Source of the DNA: Erwinia persicina NBRC 102418
Lineage (GTDB): Bacteria > Pseudomonadota > Gammaproteobacteria > Enterobacterales > Enterobacteriaceae
DNA length: 64,000 bases
Direction: 5' to 3'
Assembly (NCBI RefSeq): GCF_001571305.1
Contig: NZ_BCTN01000020.1
Coordinates: 1-64,000 of the forward strand
Shown: positions 17,284 to 27,351 of the stretch, one piece after another
Numbering within the stretch: position 1 is the stretch's first letter
Layout of the letters: every line of letters starts with the position of its first letter
Notes under the pieces: model-generated
What the model saw: the letters and a program-made list of their open reading frames with translations, nothing else
Told to the model about the DNA's origin: nothing
The model's database searches: none
Translations under genes and position numbers: made by a program

Positions 17284-18108
17284 TCAGGTCGGGATTCGCT
17301 GCCACATCGGATAGGTAAAGAACAGCAGGTGCAGCATATTAAAGGCAAAATGCACCAGCGTAGAGACCCAGAGCCGGCCGCTCCACAGCCAGGCCAGGCC
17401 GTAAATCAGCCCGGCGAGCGTGGCAAACAGCACCAACAACAGGCCGCCGGAAAAATGGGCAAAGCCAAACAGCAGGGCTGCAATGAACAGCGCCCGTTTA
17501 TCTCCCAACAGCTGGCTCAGACGCTGTTGGATATAGCCGCGAAACAGTGCCTCTTCCGCCAGGCTGACAAAGAACAGGTTGGCCAGCATAAAGGCACCCA
17601 GCCAGTCCGGCAGGTGGGGTTCGACTCTTAAACCACCGGCCACCGTGGCCAGTAATAACAGCAGCGGCAGCGACATCATCAACACCAGCCACCACAGCGC
17701 GTTAGCCGGTGGCTTTGCCGGACGCTTCAGCAGGGTGGGCAGACAGGCCAGCAGCAGAAACGGGATAAGCGCTTTATCAATGTTGTAATAAAAGGTAAAA
17801 GGCACGCTCTGTGGCCCGACGCGCTCGCCGGAAACAATAATCAGATTATTAAAGCCCGGGATCATATGCAGCATCAGGGCAATTGCACTTACCACCAGCA
17901 CGATTTCGCCGGGCAGGGAAAACGCATTAGGCTGTTTCTGATAACCGCAGTAGAGGGCGACCGCGCCGATAATCGCCAGCGCCACCATTCCCGGCGGGAG
18001 CAGCGTCTGATCAAAGACCGCCAGCCCCAGTGCAATAGCGAGCAGGATAAGCGAGCTGCGAAGGTAAAAAGGTAAAAACAGCAACGAGGCCGCCAGCGTA
18101 TACCACAT
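17284..18108 (-). CDS. CPBP intramembrane protease family protein
   Basis: This 274-residue polytopic membrane protein has about eight hydrophobic segments. The C-terminal half has the Abi/CPBP motifs: EEALFRGYIQQR, FGFAHFSGG and HFAFNML, giving the Glu-Glu, His and His/Asn active-site set of CAAX-type intramembrane glutamic proteases. The substrate is unknown. It lies between rlmJ and prlC, where E. coli has no such gene, on the opposite strand to prlC. Confidence 0.88.
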   Translation of the reverse strand: MWYTLAASLLFLPFYLRSSLILLAIALGLAVFDQTLLPPGMVALAIIGAVALYCGYQKQPNAFSLPGEIVLVVSAIALMLHMIPGFNNLIIVSGERVGPQSVPFTFYYNIDKALIPFLLLACLPTLLKRPAKPPANALWWLVLMMSLPLLLLLATVAGGLRVEPHLPDWLGAFMLANLFFVSLAEEALFRGYIQQRLSQLLGDKRALFIAALLFGFAHFSGGLLLVLFATLAGLIYGLAWLWSGRLWVSTLVHFAFNMLHLLFFTYPMWQRIPT

Positions 18109-18254
18109 AAAAAAACTCCCTGTTTGTAACGGAGTAATACGATGTATTTAAGCGGGAAGGAGTATGCAACGCGCACCCCAGTGTGGCAATGCGTAAAGTG
18201 CGGTGAAAAAGCGGGCGTTGCGCGCCGGGAATGCCCTCGCGAGGGTGTGGGGCA

Positions 18255-18280
18255 TTGATTTTCACACCACTTAACCCCAT
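18255..18280 (+). promoter_or_regulatory. candidate sigma-32 heat-shock promoter for prlC-rsmJ
   Basis: CATTGATTT, then 14 bases, then CCCCATCTTA resembles the sigma-32 consensus (CTTGAA, spacer, CCCCATNTA); the -10 part is near perfect. prlC of E. coli is known to be heat-shock controlled. The site is about 60 bases before the start codon. Confidence 0.65.
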
Positions 18281-18336
18281 CTTAAAAAGATTGCGCGCAT
18301 CTGTGCGCCCCATACCAACGATTAAAGGACTGCGCT

Positions 18337-20379
18337 ATGACCAATCCGTTACTCTCCGATTTCACGCTTCCCCCTTTCTCCGCCATTCAGCCTGAACACG
18401 TGGTTCCTGCGGTCACTCAGGCGCTGGCTGACTGCCGCACGGCGGTCGAAAAGGCGGTGGCACAGGGGGCGCCGTACCGCTGGGATAATCTGGTACAGCC
18501 GCTGGCGGAAGTGGACGACCGGTTAAGCCGTCTGTTTTCACCGGTCAGCCATCTTAATGCGGTGAAAAACAGCCCGGAGCTGCGTCAGGCCTATGAGCAG
18601 ACGCTGCCGCTGCTGTCCGAGTACAGCACCTGGGTGGGACAGCATGAGGGGCTTTACCAGGCTTATCGCAACCTGAAAGAGGGTGAGCACTTTGCCGCCT
18701 TAGATCTCGCACAGAAAAAAGCGGTTGATAACGCGTTGCGCGATTTTGAGCTGTCCGGGATTGGCCTGTCGAAAGAGAAGCAGCAGCGCTATGGCGAGAT
18801 TTCTGCGCGCCTGTCAGAGCTGGGATCGACCTACAGCAACAATGTGCTTGATGCCACGATGGGCTGGAGCAAGCTGGTCACTGATGAAAGCGAACTGTCC
18901 GGGATGCCGGAGAGCGCCCTGGCTGCCGCCAAAGCTCAGGCCGAAGCCCGTGAGCAGGAAGGCTGGCTGCTGACGCTGGATATTCCAAGTTATCTGCCGG
19001 TGATGATGTACTGCGACAACCAGGCCCTGCGCGAAGAGCTTTACCGCGCTTACTCTACCCGCGCCTCCGATCAGGGCCCGAACGCCGGGCAGTGGGATAA
19101 CAGCGAGGTGATGGCGGAAGAACTGGCGCTGCGCCACGAGCTGGCACAGCTGCTGGGCTTTAACTCTTACGCGGAGAAATCGCTGGCGACCAAAATGGCG
19201 GAGAATCCGGCCCAGGTGACGGACTTCCTGACCGACCTCGCCAGGCGCGCCCGCCCGCAGGCCGAGCAGGAAGTGGCCCAGCTGCGTGCTTTTGCTCAAA
19301 AAACGTTCGGTGTGGATGACCTGCAGCCATGGGATATGACCTATTACGGTGAAAAGCAGAAACAGCACCTCTACACCATCAGCGACGAACAGCTGCGCCC
19401 CTACTTCCCGGCCCAGCGGGCACTGGACGGCCTGTTTGAAGTGGTAAAACGCATCTATGGCATTACGGCCAGCGAACGTCACGACGTGGATGTTTACCAC
19501 CCTGACGTGCGCTTCTTTGACCTGTTCGACGACAGCGGCGAGCTGCGCGGCAGCTTCTATCTCGACCTGTACGCGCGTGATAACAAGCGCGGCGGGGCAT
19601 GGATGGATGACTGCGTGGGCCAGATGCGTCGCGCCGACGGTACCCTGCAGAAACCGGTTGCCTACCTGACCTGTAACTTCAACCGTCCGGTCAGCGGCAA
19701 GCCTGCGCTGTTTACCCACAATGAAGTCACCACCCTGTTCCATGAGTTTGGTCACGGCCTGCATCATATGCTGACCCGTATTGAAACGCCGGGAGTATCC
19801 GGTATCAGCGGTGTGCCGTGGGATGCCGTCGAACTGCCAAGCCAGTTTATGGAAAACTGGTGCTGGGAACCGGAAGCCCTGGCATTTATCTCTGGTCACT
19901 ATGAGACCGGTGAACCGCTGCCAAAAGATCTGCTGGATAAAATGCTGGCGGCGAAGAACTACCAGGCGGCGCTGTTTATCCTGCGTCAGCTGGAGTTCGG
20001 CCTGTTTGACTTCCGCCTGCATGCCGAATATGACCCGGCGAAAGGCGCGCGTATCCTGGAGATACTGAAAGAGATCAAAGATCAGGTTGCCGTGGTGCCG
20101 GGGCCGTCGTGGGGCCGTTTCCCACACGCCTTCAGCCATATCTTTGCCGGCGGCTACGCGGCGGGATACTACAGCTATCTGTGGGCTGATGTGCTGGCGG
20201 CGGATGCCTATTCCCGCTTTGAACAGGAGGGGATCTTCAACCGTGAAACCGGGCAGTCGTTCCTCGACAATATCCTGACGCGCGGTGGGTCCGAAGAGCC
20301 AATGGAACTGTTTAAACGCTTCCGGGGCCGTGAGCCACAGCTGGACGCGATGCTGAAACACTACGGCATTAAGGGTTAA
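18337..20379 (+). CDS. prlC: oligopeptidase A
   Basis: This 680-residue cytoplasmic M3 zinc metallopeptidase degrades oligopeptides and cleaved signal peptides. The zinc motif HEFGH is at residues 469-473, with the third ligand Glu downstream in the [10 protein letters not shown] region, and the family length is exact. ATG 18337 follows AAAGGA. rsmJ starts 7 bases after the stop, so the two form an operon. Confidence 0.98.
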   Translation: MTNPLLSDFTLPPFSAIQPEHVVPAVTQALADCRTAVEKAVAQGAPYRWDNLVQPLAEVDDRLSRLFSPVSHLNAVKNSPELRQAYEQTLPLLSEYSTWVGQHEGLYQAYRNLKEGEHFAALDLAQKKAVDNALRDFELSGIGLSKEKQQRYGEISARLSELGSTYSNNVLDATMGWSKLVTDESELSGMPESALAAAKAQAEAREQEGWLLTLDIPSYLPVMMYCDNQALREELYRAYSTRASDQGPNAGQWDNSEVMAEELALRHELAQLLGFNSYAEKSLATKMAENPAQVTDFLTDLARRARPQAEQEVAQLRAFAQKTFGVDDLQPWDMTYYGEKQKQHLYTISDEQLRPYFPAQRALDGLFEVVKRIYGITASERHDVDVYHPDVRFFDLFDDSGELRGSFYLDLYARDNKRGGAWMDDCVGQMRRADGTLQKPVAYLTCNFNRPVSGKPALFTHNEVTTLFHEFGHGLHHMLTRIETPGVSGISGVPWDAVELPSQFMENWCWEPEALAFISGHYETGEPLPKDLLDKMLAAKNYQAALFILRQLEFGLFDFRLHAEYDPAKGARILEILKEIKDQVAVVPGPSWGRFPHAFSHIFAGGYAAGYYSYLWADVLAADAYSRFEQEGIFNRETGQSFLDNILTRGGSEEPMELFKRFRGREPQLDAMLKHYGIKG

Positions 20380-20386
20380 GCTCTCA

Positions 20387-21136
20387 GTGAACATCTGTTT
20401 GTTAGATGAAACGGGCGCCGGAGACGGCGCCTTATCTATACTGGCGGGCCGCTGGCAACTGGTGCAGGATGACAACGCGCTGATGGCGCTGGTGCTGACC
20501 CCGGAACACCTGGAACTGCGCAAGCGTGATGAGCCAAAGCTCGGCGGCATCTATGTGGATTTTGTCTCCGGAGCAATGCTGCACCGGCGCAAATTTGGTG
20601 GCGGTCGTGGGGAAGCGGTAGCGAAGGCTGTGGGTGTCAAAAGCGGCTATCTGCCGGACGTGGTGGATGCCACGGCGGGGCTGGGGCGCGATGCGTTTGT
20701 GCTGGCATCGATTGGCTGCCGGGTACGTATGCTGGAGCGAAATCCGGTGGTGGCGGCATTACTCGACGACGGATTACGTCGCGGCTATGCCGATCCGGAG
20801 ATTGGCCCCTGGCTGCGCGAGCGCCTGACGCTGCTGCATGCCTCCAGTCTGGATGCGCTGACGGATATCCGCCCGCCGCCGGATGTGGTCTACCTCGACC
20901 CGATGTATCCGCATAAGCAGAAAAGCGCGCTGGTGAAGAAAGAGATGCGGGTTTTTCAGTCGCTGGTGGGGCCGGATATTGATGCCGACGGGCTGCTGCT
21001 GCCTGCGCGGCAGCTGGCGAAGAAAAGGGTGGTGGTGAAGCGCCCTGATTATGCGCCACCGTTAGCCGATGTCGGGACGCCCAATGCCGTGACCACCAAG
21101 AGTCACCGTTTTGATATTTATGCGCCGCTGGCCTGA
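20387..21136 (+). CDS. rsmJ: 16S rRNA (guanine-1516-N2)-methyltransferase RsmJ
   Basis: This 249-residue SAM-dependent methyltransferase starts at GTG 20387, with AAGGG overlapping the end of prlC. It has the SAM motif [17 protein letters not shown] and the catalytic YLDPMYP. Family length and the position after prlC match E. coli. The dtpB gene that separates rsmJ from uspA in E. coli is absent here. Confidence 0.97.
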   Translation: MNICLLDETGAGDGALSILAGRWQLVQDDNALMALVLTPEHLELRKRDEPKLGGIYVDFVSGAMLHRRKFGGGRGEAVAKAVGVKSGYLPDVVDATAGLGRDAFVLASIGCRVRMLERNPVVAALLDDGLRRGYADPEIGPWLRERLTLLHASSLDALTDIRPPPDVVYLDPMYPHKQKSALVKKEMRVFQSLVGPDIDADGLLLPARQLAKKRVVVKRPDYAPPLADVGTPNAVTTKSHRFDIYAPLA

Positions 21137-21148
21137 GAAATCGTTCCC

Positions 21149-21232
21149 GGTCAGCCCGTCATTCTGAATCCCCGTCATGGCTGACCTTGTTTTCGGGTCA
21201 GCCAGTCTTTCCGGACCCACCTGATGGCTGAC
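21149..21232. repeat. four alternating copies of GGTCAGCC between rsmJ and uspA
   Basis: GGTCAGCC occurs at 21149-21156 and 21196-21203, and its complement GGCTGACC at 21179-21186 and 21225-21232, so the orientation alternates. The central pair extends to a perfect 9-bp stem with a 9-base loop. The array lies between convergent genes and may act as a two-way terminator or mRNA-stabilising hairpins. Confidence 0.9.
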
Positions 21233-21257
21233 CCTTTTCCAATTATCCCGTGATGCC

Positions 21258-21695
21258 TTAATCGTCTTCGTCGTCGCGCAGCGGTACGATCAGCATGTCG
21301 ATATGAACGGTGTTGATCAGCTGGCGTGCTGAAGACATCAGCTTGCTCCAGAAGTCCTGATGATGGCCGCACACCACTAAGTCTACCTGATACTGCTTAA
21401 TGGCATCGACCAGCACCTGGCCGAGATCGCCACTGCCGCTTAATGTTTCTGCAATCGGATACCCTGCGCTGTTGGACAGATCCGTCAGGGCGGTGTGGGT
21501 TTCCTCAGAGATACGTTTCTGCATATCGCCAAGGTTAACGTCAATCAGACCGGTGTAGAGGTCTGAATAGTTCACATCAACGTGGATCAGGGAAACTTTC
21601 GCGTCATAAGGGCGCGCCATCGATACCGCTTTGTCGACCAGCAGCTTACTTTCCGGCGACAAATCGACGGCAATCAGTATGTGTTTATAAGCCAT
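21258..21695 (-). CDS. uspA: universal stress protein A
   Basis: This 145-residue cytoplasmic USP-fold dimer is made in growth arrest and stress. It begins [20 protein letters not shown] and has [21 protein letters not shown], which are diagnostic. AAGGAG precedes ATG 21695. It is divergent from uspB as in E. coli. Confidence 0.98.
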   Translation of the reverse strand: MAYKHILIAVDLSPESKLLVDKAVSMARPYDAKVSLIHVDVNYSDLYTGLIDVNLGDMQKRISEETHTALTDLSNSAGYPIAETLSGSGDLGQVLVDAIKQYQVDLVVCGHHQDFWSKLMSSARQLINTVHIDMLIVPLRDDEDD

Positions 21696-22005
21696 TTTGA
21701 AAACTCCTTTTCAGGTAAGTGTTAAGGGTGAGTATAGCGAAAAAAGGGTCCCGTTGTTGTGCCATGGGATGGCGTTTGCGAGGGCGATCAATATCAATTT
21801 TGCTCTATTCATCTCTGAAGCCATAAACATCACTGGAAAAAAAGGAAACATATCTCCTACACTGATAAAAGATGGCAGCAAACGACCCTTTGTTTCGCCG
21901 TCCGGCTTGCAGAAATCATCTCAATAAAAAAGGTTGGCGAACGATCGGGAATGTCCCCGTTTTTGCCGCGTATCGTATTTCCTGATGAAAGTTCGGGAGG
22001 GGATC
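21696..22005. other. uspA-uspB divergent intergenic region
   Basis: This 310-base gap must hold the promoters of both stress genes. It is moderately AT-rich, with TATAGC near 21734 on the uspA side. I see no clear palindromic operator and no credible small gene. Confidence 0.5.
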
Positions 22006-22341
22006 ATGATCAGCACCATTGCGCTTTTCTGGGCTCTTTGTGTCGTTTGTGTGGTGAATATGGCGCGCTATTTCTCATCGCTGCGGGCGCTGTTGGTGGT
22101 TTTGCGGGGCTGCGATCCGTTGCTGTATCAGTATGTCGATGGCGGAGGCTTTTTTACCTCTCACGGGCAGCCAAGTAAGCAGGTCAGGCTGATTGGCTAT
22201 ATCTGGTATCAGCGCTATCTCGACCATCATGATGATGAGTTTATTCGCCGCTGTCAGCGGCTTCGCGGGCAGTTTGTCTTAACCAGCGCGCTGTGCGGTC
22301 TGGTGTTTATCAGTCTGATTGGGCTGGCTATCTGGCATTAA
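22006..22341 (+). CDS. uspB: universal stress protein B
   Basis: This 111-residue membrane protein has two predicted transmembrane helices (about 1-20 and 88-110). It has the E. coli UspB length and the start [14 protein letters not shown] at ATG 22006 after GGGAGGGG. It is needed for ethanol resistance in stationary phase in E. coli and sigma-S dependent there. A 24-codon longer frame to 21934 is not supported by a ribosome site. Confidence 0.96.
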   Translation: MISTIALFWALCVVCVVNMARYFSSLRALLVVLRGCDPLLYQYVDGGGFFTSHGQPSKQVRLIGYIWYQRYLDHHDDEFIRRCQRLRGQFVLTSALCGLVFISLIGLAIWH

Positions 22342-22345
22342 AAAA

Positions 22346-22369
22346 GGGCGACCCCAAAAAGGGTCACCC
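22346..22369 (-). terminator. terminator of pitA
   Basis: Read on the minus strand, GGGTGACCC, a T-rich loop and GGGTCGCCC (one G-U type mismatch) are followed by T residues. A second perfect 7-bp hairpin (GCGAACC/GGTTCGC, 22381-22401) lies between it and pitA. It may also end uspB transcripts. Confidence 0.75.
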
Positions 22370-22443
22370 TCTACACCGGTGCGAACCTTTTTGCGGTTCG
22401 CTCTACCGCTTAAGCGGGAAAAACGGTCGGCCCTGACAGCAGG

Positions 22444-23943
22444 TCAAATCAGTTTCAACGCCAGCCAGTACAACACACCGGAAAGCACAATCGACACCGG
22501 CAGAGTAAATACCCACGCCAGCAGGATGTTCTTAATGGTGCGTCCCTGTACGCCACCGCCGTCAACCAGCATCGTACCGGCAACGGAAGAGGACAGGACG
22601 TGGGTGGTCGAAACCGGCATCCCGGTATAACTGGCCACGCCAATCGACACCGCTGCCGTCATCTGTGCCGACATGCCCTGTGCATAGGTCATGCCTTTTT
22701 TACCGATTTTCTCACCGATAGTGGTGGCAACCCGACGCCAGCCAATCATCGTTCCCAGCGACAGCGCTAATGCCACGGCGAGGATGATCCACACAGGCGC
22801 ATATTCGATGGTATTCAGCAGATCGCCTTTCAACTTGCTGAGGAAACGTTTGTCGTCAGCCTTGGTTTCCGGCAGTTTGGCCGCTTTCTCTGCGGTATCG
22901 GAGATGCACATCAGCAGACGGCGCAGCTGGCTGCGTTGCTCTACATTCAGGGCATCGTAGCTGGTGAGGTTGTTCAGCAGCCCCTGTGCCCGATGGATGG
23001 CAGGCAGCGCGCGTGCGGCATCACAGTGGAACTCCTGCGGCCCTGAAGGCACCTCTTCCGGCGTTGGCAGCGCAGGCGGTGACATCTGGATGATATGCGT
23101 CAGGGAACCGGCATGCTGCTGGTAATACTGTTCCAGATGGTTGACCGCATCGCGAGTGCGAGTAATGTCATAACCGCTGGAATTCATATTCACCACAAAG
23201 CCTGCCGGTGCCACGCCAATCAGTACCAGCATGATCAGGCCGATACCTTTCTGACCGTCGTTTGCCCCGTGCGAATAGCTGACGCCAATCGCCGAGATAA
23301 TCAGTGCGGTCCGCGTCCAGAACGGCGGCTTTTTCTTGCCATCGATCTTTTCACGTTCAGCTGGCGTCATATGGATTCGCTGGCGTTTTTTACTGCCGCT
23401 CCAGTAACGACGCAGCAGAAACACCAGGCCACCGGCGACGACCAGACCGACAATCGGTGAAATAATCAACGACATAAAGATGCCAATCATTTTAGGTATG
23501 TTCAGCGCATCCACCACCGAGGTGCCGGTCAGCAACGCGTTGGTGAGGCCAATACCGATAATGGCACCGATCAGGGTATGGGAACTGGAGGCCGGTAACC
23601 CGAAGTACCAGGTGCCGAGATTCCAGATAATAGCGGCGAGCAGCATGGAGAAGACCATGGCCAGCCCGTGAGCCGATCCAACATTTAACAGCAGATCGGT
23701 GGGGAGCAGATGGACGATAGCGTAAGCCACGCTTAAGCCGCCCAGGAGGACACCAAAGAAGTTGAATACCCCGGCCATGACAACCGCTAACTGCGAGCGC
23801 ATTGCACGGGTGTAAATCACGGTTGCTACCGCGTTGGCCGTATCGTGGAAGCCGTTGATTGCTTCGTAAATTAAAACGAACAGCAGAGCAAGAACCAGGA
23901 ACAGGCCGGTATGTAAATCAAGACCAGCAAACAGATGCAGCAT
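22444..23943 (-). CDS. pitA: low-affinity inorganic phosphate/metal-phosphate symporter
   Basis: This 499-residue inner-membrane PiT-family transporter imports phosphate as metal-phosphate with protons. The family signatures [18 protein letters not shown] near the N-terminus and [17 protein letters not shown] and [10 protein letters not shown] later are present. The central hydrophilic loop (about residues 215-380) is as in E. coli PitA. Start [14 protein letters not shown] is at ATG 23943; a longer frame to 23994 is unlikely. Order uspA-uspB-pitA-yhiN is conserved. Confidence 0.97.
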   Translation of the reverse strand: MLHLFAGLDLHTGLFLVLALLFVLIYEAINGFHDTANAVATVIYTRAMRSQLAVVMAGVFNFFGVLLGGLSVAYAIVHLLPTDLLLNVGSAHGLAMVFSMLLAAIIWNLGTWYFGLPASSSHTLIGAIIGIGLTNALLTGTSVVDALNIPKMIGIFMSLIISPIVGLVVAGGLVFLLRRYWSGSKKRQRIHMTPAEREKIDGKKKPPFWTRTALIISAIGVSYSHGANDGQKGIGLIMLVLIGVAPAGFVVNMNSSGYDITRTRDAVNHLEQYYQQHAGSLTHIIQMSPPALPTPEEVPSGPQEFHCDAARALPAIHRAQGLLNNLTSYDALNVEQRSQLRRLLMCISDTAEKAAKLPETKADDKRFLSKLKGDLLNTIEYAPVWIILAVALALSLGTMIGWRRVATTIGEKIGKKGMTYAQGMSAQMTAAVSIGVASYTGMPVSTTHVLSSSVAGTMLVDGGGVQGRTIKNILLAWVFTLPVSIVLSGVLYWLALKLI

Positions 23944-24181
23944 AAGCGTTACGCCATTTTGGAGGACATGAACGCGGCGCATTATCAGCGACAAACCGCA
24001 CCCGGGGAAAGGGAAATATAGACTTTTTTTGACACTAATGTGTCATAACGGTGGCGGTCTGAGGTGAAAGTATCAAAAAATCATAAAGTTACAAAATGTT
24101 TCGCCTCCATAATCCTGTGAAGCTGGTATCCCTGCCACCGACTCACTACAATCAGCGTTTTTGCAGGTCGGCACGGGGTGA

Positions 24182-25369
24182 GTGGTGGAAAAGTTTGACG
24201 TTATCGTAATTGGCGCGGGTGCAGCTGGCCTGTTTTGCGCAGCCCAGGCGGGACAGAAAGGGCGGCGCGTGCTGTTGATTGATAATGGCAAAAAAGCCGG
24301 GCGTAAAATTTTGATGTCAGGCGGTGGTCGCTGTAACTTCACCAATCTCTATACGGAACCGGCAGCCTATCTGTCACATAACCCGCATTTCTGTAAGTCG
24401 GCGCTGGCGCGCTATACCCAGTGGGATTTTATCGATCTGGTCACCCGTCACGGCATTGCCTGGCATGAGAAAACGCTGGGTCAACTGTTCTGCGACGACT
24501 CCGCGCAGCAGGTGGTTGACCTGCTGCTGAAGGAGTGTGAGGACGGTCAGGTGACGCTGCGTCTGCGCAGTGAGGTTATCTCCGTCAGCCGTGATGACAG
24601 CGGCTATACGCTACAGCTGAACGGTGCAGAGGTGCAGGCAGAAAAGCTGGTGATCGCCAGCGGTGGGCTGTCAATGCCGGGGCTGGGGGCGTCGCCGTTT
24701 GGCTATAAAATAGCGGAGCAGTTTGGCCTGAAGGTGTTCCCGACCCGCGCAGGGCTGGTGCCGTTTACTCTGCATAAGCCGCTTCTCGAACAGCTTCAGA
24801 CACTGTCCGGCGTCTCAGTGCCGTCGGTGCTGACCGCTGAAGATGGCACCGTGTTTAAAGAGGCACTGCTGTTCACCCACCGTGGCCTGTCCGGCCCGGC
24901 AGTACTGCAGTTGTCCAGCTACTGGCTGCCGGGGGAGTTTGTCACGATCAACCTGTCGCCGGGGCAGGACATTGATGCGCTGATTAACGATGAACGGCAA
25001 AGTCACCCGAATCAGAGCCTGAAAAATACCCTGGCGAAGCTGCTGCCGAAACGGCTGGTCGAGTGTCTGCAGCTGCTGGGGACCGTGCCGGAGTGTACGC
25101 TGAAGCAACTGAACAGCCGCCAGCAGGCCGAACTGGCCGCTGCACTGCACCAGTGGCGCGTGCAGCCCAACGGCACCGAAGGCTATCGCACGGCGGAAGT
25201 GACGCTGGGCGGGGTGGATACCACTCAGCTGTCCTCAAAGACCATGGAAGCGCGCGACGTGCCTGGCCTGTATTTTATTGGGGAAGTGGTGGACGTAACC
25301 GGCTGGCTGGGAGGCTATAACTTTCAGTGGGCATGGAGCTCGGCCTGGGCCTGCGCGCAGGCGCTGTAA
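24182..25369 (+). CDS. yhiN: flavoprotein of the YhiN/BaiN family
   Basis: This 395-residue NAD(P)/FAD-dependent oxidoreductase-like protein shows the N-terminal FAD motif VIGAGAAGLFCAAQAGQKG, GGRCNFTN, and the C-terminal GLYFIGEVVDVTGWLGGYNFQWAW, all characteristic of the HI0933/YhiN family. It starts at GTG 24182 or 24185; no nearby ATG is available. The physiological reaction is not well defined. It is divergent from pitA, as in E. coli. Confidence 0.95.
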   Translation: MVEKFDVIVIGAGAAGLFCAAQAGQKGRRVLLIDNGKKAGRKILMSGGGRCNFTNLYTEPAAYLSHNPHFCKSALARYTQWDFIDLVTRHGIAWHEKTLGQLFCDDSAQQVVDLLLKECEDGQVTLRLRSEVISVSRDDSGYTLQLNGAEVQAEKLVIASGGLSMPGLGASPFGYKIAEQFGLKVFPTRAGLVPFTLHKPLLEQLQTLSGVSVPSVLTAEDGTVFKEALLFTHRGLSGPAVLQLSSYWLPGEFVTINLSPGQDIDALINDERQSHPNQSLKNTLAKLLPKRLVECLQLLGTVPECTLKQLNSRQQAELAAALHQWRVQPNGTEGYRTAEVTLGGVDTTQLSSKTMEARDVPGLYFIGEVVDVTGWLGGYNFQWAWSSAWACAQAL

Positions 25370-25430
25370 TTCCCTTCCGACTGACCCCTTATCTGATCCC
25401 CTGACGACAGGGGGCTGTCACTGATTTAAG

Positions 25431-25513
25431 TAGCGTGCGATCTAATCGTTTACAACTTTTGTGTGCTGTGTCATTCTCGGCAAACTAAATAGCACACTAC
25501 TTAATAGTAAACT
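25431..25513 (+). promoter_or_regulatory. operator-like repeats upstream of the secreted esterase
   Basis: TAGCACACTACTTAATAG (within 25485-25513) is a near palindrome 30 bp before the esterase start, and TAGCGTGCGATCTAAT at 25431 is a second related site. The first matches TAGCACGCTATTCAATAG at 27014-27031 at 15 of 18 positions. Such sites suit a MarR- or TetR-type repressor. No such gene is in the window. Confidence 0.6.
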
Positions 25514-25528
25514 ACACCGGGATCGCCC

Positions 25529-26548
25529 ATGAAACTGAAACTCACTGCCTCCGCTCTGTTACTGGCCAGCCAGGCGATGAGCGCCTTCGCCGCATCGGAA
25601 GAAAACACGCCTGCTCCGACAGCGGGCGTCGCGACCTTTTTGCACGCATTGAACAGCGGCGGGGGTAAGCCGATTGAACAGCTTTCGCCACAGGCGGCGC
25701 GTGCGGTGCTGACGGGTGCCCAGCAGGGGACCGTTCTGCCGCCCGCAGAGGTGTCAGAAAAAGTGATCACGGTATCAGGAAAACCGCTGACGCTGACGGT
25801 GGTTAAACCGACCCACGCTGGCGGGAAACTGCCGGTGTTTATGTTCTTCCACGGCGGCGGCTGGGTGCTGGGGGATTTCCCGACGCATGAGCGTCTGGTT
25901 CGCGACCTGGTGAAGGAGTCGGGGGCGGCGGCGGTCTTTGTTAACTACGCCCCTTCACCTGAGTCCCACTATCCGGTGGCGATCACCCAGGCCTACGAGG
26001 CGACGAAGTGGGTGGCCCTGCACGGTGATGAGATTGGCGTGGATGGTTCGCGGCTGGCACTGGTCGGTAACAGCGTGGGGGGGAATATGGTCGCCGCCGT
26101 CGCCTTGCAGGCGAAGCAGTTTCATACGCCGGCAATCCGCTACAGCGTCATGCTCTGGCCAGTGACCGATGCGCGGACAGACGATGCGTCTTATCATCAG
26201 TTTGCGGAAGGATACTTCCTGACCCGAAATATGATGAAATGGTTCTGGAACAGCTACGCCCCCGCAGAGAAAGATCGCAATAATATCCTTGCCTCGCCGC
26301 TACGGGCCAGCCGTGAGCAACTTCAGGGCTTACCACCAACGCTGATCCAGACCGCAGAGCTGGATGTACTGCGCGATGAGGGCGAGGCGTTTGGCCGTAA
26401 GCTGGACGAGGCAGGCGTCCCGGTCACGGTCACGCGCTATAACGGTATGATCCACGACTACGGCCTGTTAAACGCTCTGAGCAATGAGCCGACGGTAAAA
26501 ACCGCCCTGCGGCAGGCATCGTCAGAACTGCGTTCGCACCTGGAGTAA
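25529..26548 (+). CDS. secreted alpha/beta-hydrolase, hormone-sensitive-lipase-like esterase
   Basis: This 339-residue protein has a signal peptide (cleavage near SAFA-AS, residue 21). The oxyanion-hole motif HGGGW is at 108-112 and the nucleophile motif GNSVGGN at 180-186 (Ser182), with downstream Asp (AELDVLRDEG) and His (MIHDYG) completing a triad, as in family IV esterases. It should act on short acyl esters in the periplasm. The gene stands alone, with its own terminator and an operator-like palindrome upstream. Confidence 0.9.
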   Translation: MKLKLTASALLLASQAMSAFAASEENTPAPTAGVATFLHALNSGGGKPIEQLSPQAARAVLTGAQQGTVLPPAEVSEKVITVSGKPLTLTVVKPTHAGGKLPVFMFFHGGGWVLGDFPTHERLVRDLVKESGAAAVFVNYAPSPESHYPVAITQAYEATKWVALHGDEIGVDGSRLALVGNSVGGNMVAAVALQAKQFHTPAIRYSVMLWPVTDARTDDASYHQFAEGYFLTRNMMKWFWNSYAPAEKDRNNILASPLRASREQLQGLPPTLIQTAELDVLRDEGEAFGRKLDEAGVPVTVTRYNGMIHDYGLLNALSNEPTVKTALRQASSELRSHLE

Positions 26549-26551
26549 GAG

Positions 26552-26579
26552 AAAAAACCAGCCTGCGGGCTGGTTTTTT
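26552..26579 (+). terminator. terminator of the esterase gene
   Basis: AAAAAACCAGCC and GGCTGGTTTTTT form a perfect stem around a short loop with T run, 4 bases past the stop codon. Confidence 0.95.
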
Positions 26580-26680
26580 GGGGGTCTGACCCTGGCTTTT
26601 TCCTGCCGCCCGGCTGCCGGACAATCGCCGTTAGCACCGCATCGGGAAGGGGGCAGCAAAGCAAATCGCAGGATCTCTGT

Positions 26681-26920
26681 TTACCGCATCTGCGACGGTG
26701 CCAGAGAAAAATGCGGATGAAGGCCCGCCAGCAGCAGCAGGAATTCATATTCCGCCTGGCCGAGCTGGCCCGGGTTGCTCGCCGCTTCTTTGGTCTGCCA
26801 GACGCGCAGGCTGAGGCCAAACCGCTCGGCGGCGCGCTCCTGTGACAGCCCGGCAGCGAGGCGAAGTTCACGGACGTTGCTTTTCACTGGCACAAAGTGC
26901 GGGAGTGGAGAGTTTGGCAT
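26681..26920 (-). CDS. small HTH (XRE-type) DNA-binding protein
   Basis: This 79-residue protein has a Cro/C1 helix-turn-helix at about residues 14-45 (VRELRLAAGLSQERAAERFGLSLRVWQTKE). AGGAAT precedes ATG 26920. Its upstream region carries the palindrome CGCTATT-C-AATAGCG, related to the esterase operator, so the two genes may share a regulator, or this protein may bind there itself. No partner toxin is adjacent. Confidence 0.7.
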   Translation of the reverse strand: MPNSPLPHFVPVKSNVRELRLAAGLSQERAAERFGLSLRVWQTKEAASNPGQLGQAEYEFLLLLAGLHPHFSLAPSQMR

Positions 26921-27351
26921 AGGCGATTCCTGTGTCTGTTTTTTTTAGTTGCTGCATAAGTTTTCCCTGGTGTTGCTACTCACTGCAAAAGATGAAGCCA
27001 TCACTAATTTAACTAGCACGCTATTCAATAGCGCATTATGTTTCTGTGTATGATTGTGGCATTAACTGGGAAAAAGAGAAGGGGAAGTTGATTAAATATT
27101 TCTTTCGTCAGACGGTAATATTTTATTCAATGTGGGGGAGGAAACAGAGAGTGCCGCAGCGCACAAGCCCTGGCGGGGGGCATCTCCTTTTAATTACTTT
27201 TCCCATTTACACCGATAGGCCCGGCCTCTGGTCGCAAAGGCGTTTTTTTATTAACTCTGCTGTTGTTTGAACGCCGGTTGACACCGCACTGTAGAGAGAA
27301 CGCAATGCTCTGCTCAACTATGTAGTGGCCGTCCGGCGCCCCCCCGTTTAT
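26921..27351. promoter_or_regulatory. intergenic region with CGCTATT-C-AATAGCG palindrome
   Basis: The 430-base gap between the small HTH gene and betT holds a perfect 7-1-7 palindrome at 27019-27033, within TAGCACGCTATTCAATAGCGC. The rest (27040-27350) contains no ORF I trust and no strong terminator, although betT transcription should end here. Confidence 0.6.

Noticed and set aside
16347-17348. Longer RlmJ starting at 17348
   Set aside because: The extra 53 residues are unrelated to the conserved MLSYRHSFHAGNHADV start at 17189.
18814-20550. 578-residue open frame antisense to prlC
   Set aside because: It lies entirely against a certain gene, has no ribosome site or recognisable domain, and such long antisense frames are expected in GC-rich DNA.
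27046-27270. 74-residue frame between the small HTH gene and betT
   Set aside because: No ribosome site, domain or conserved feature; it begins just beyond an operator-like palindrome.
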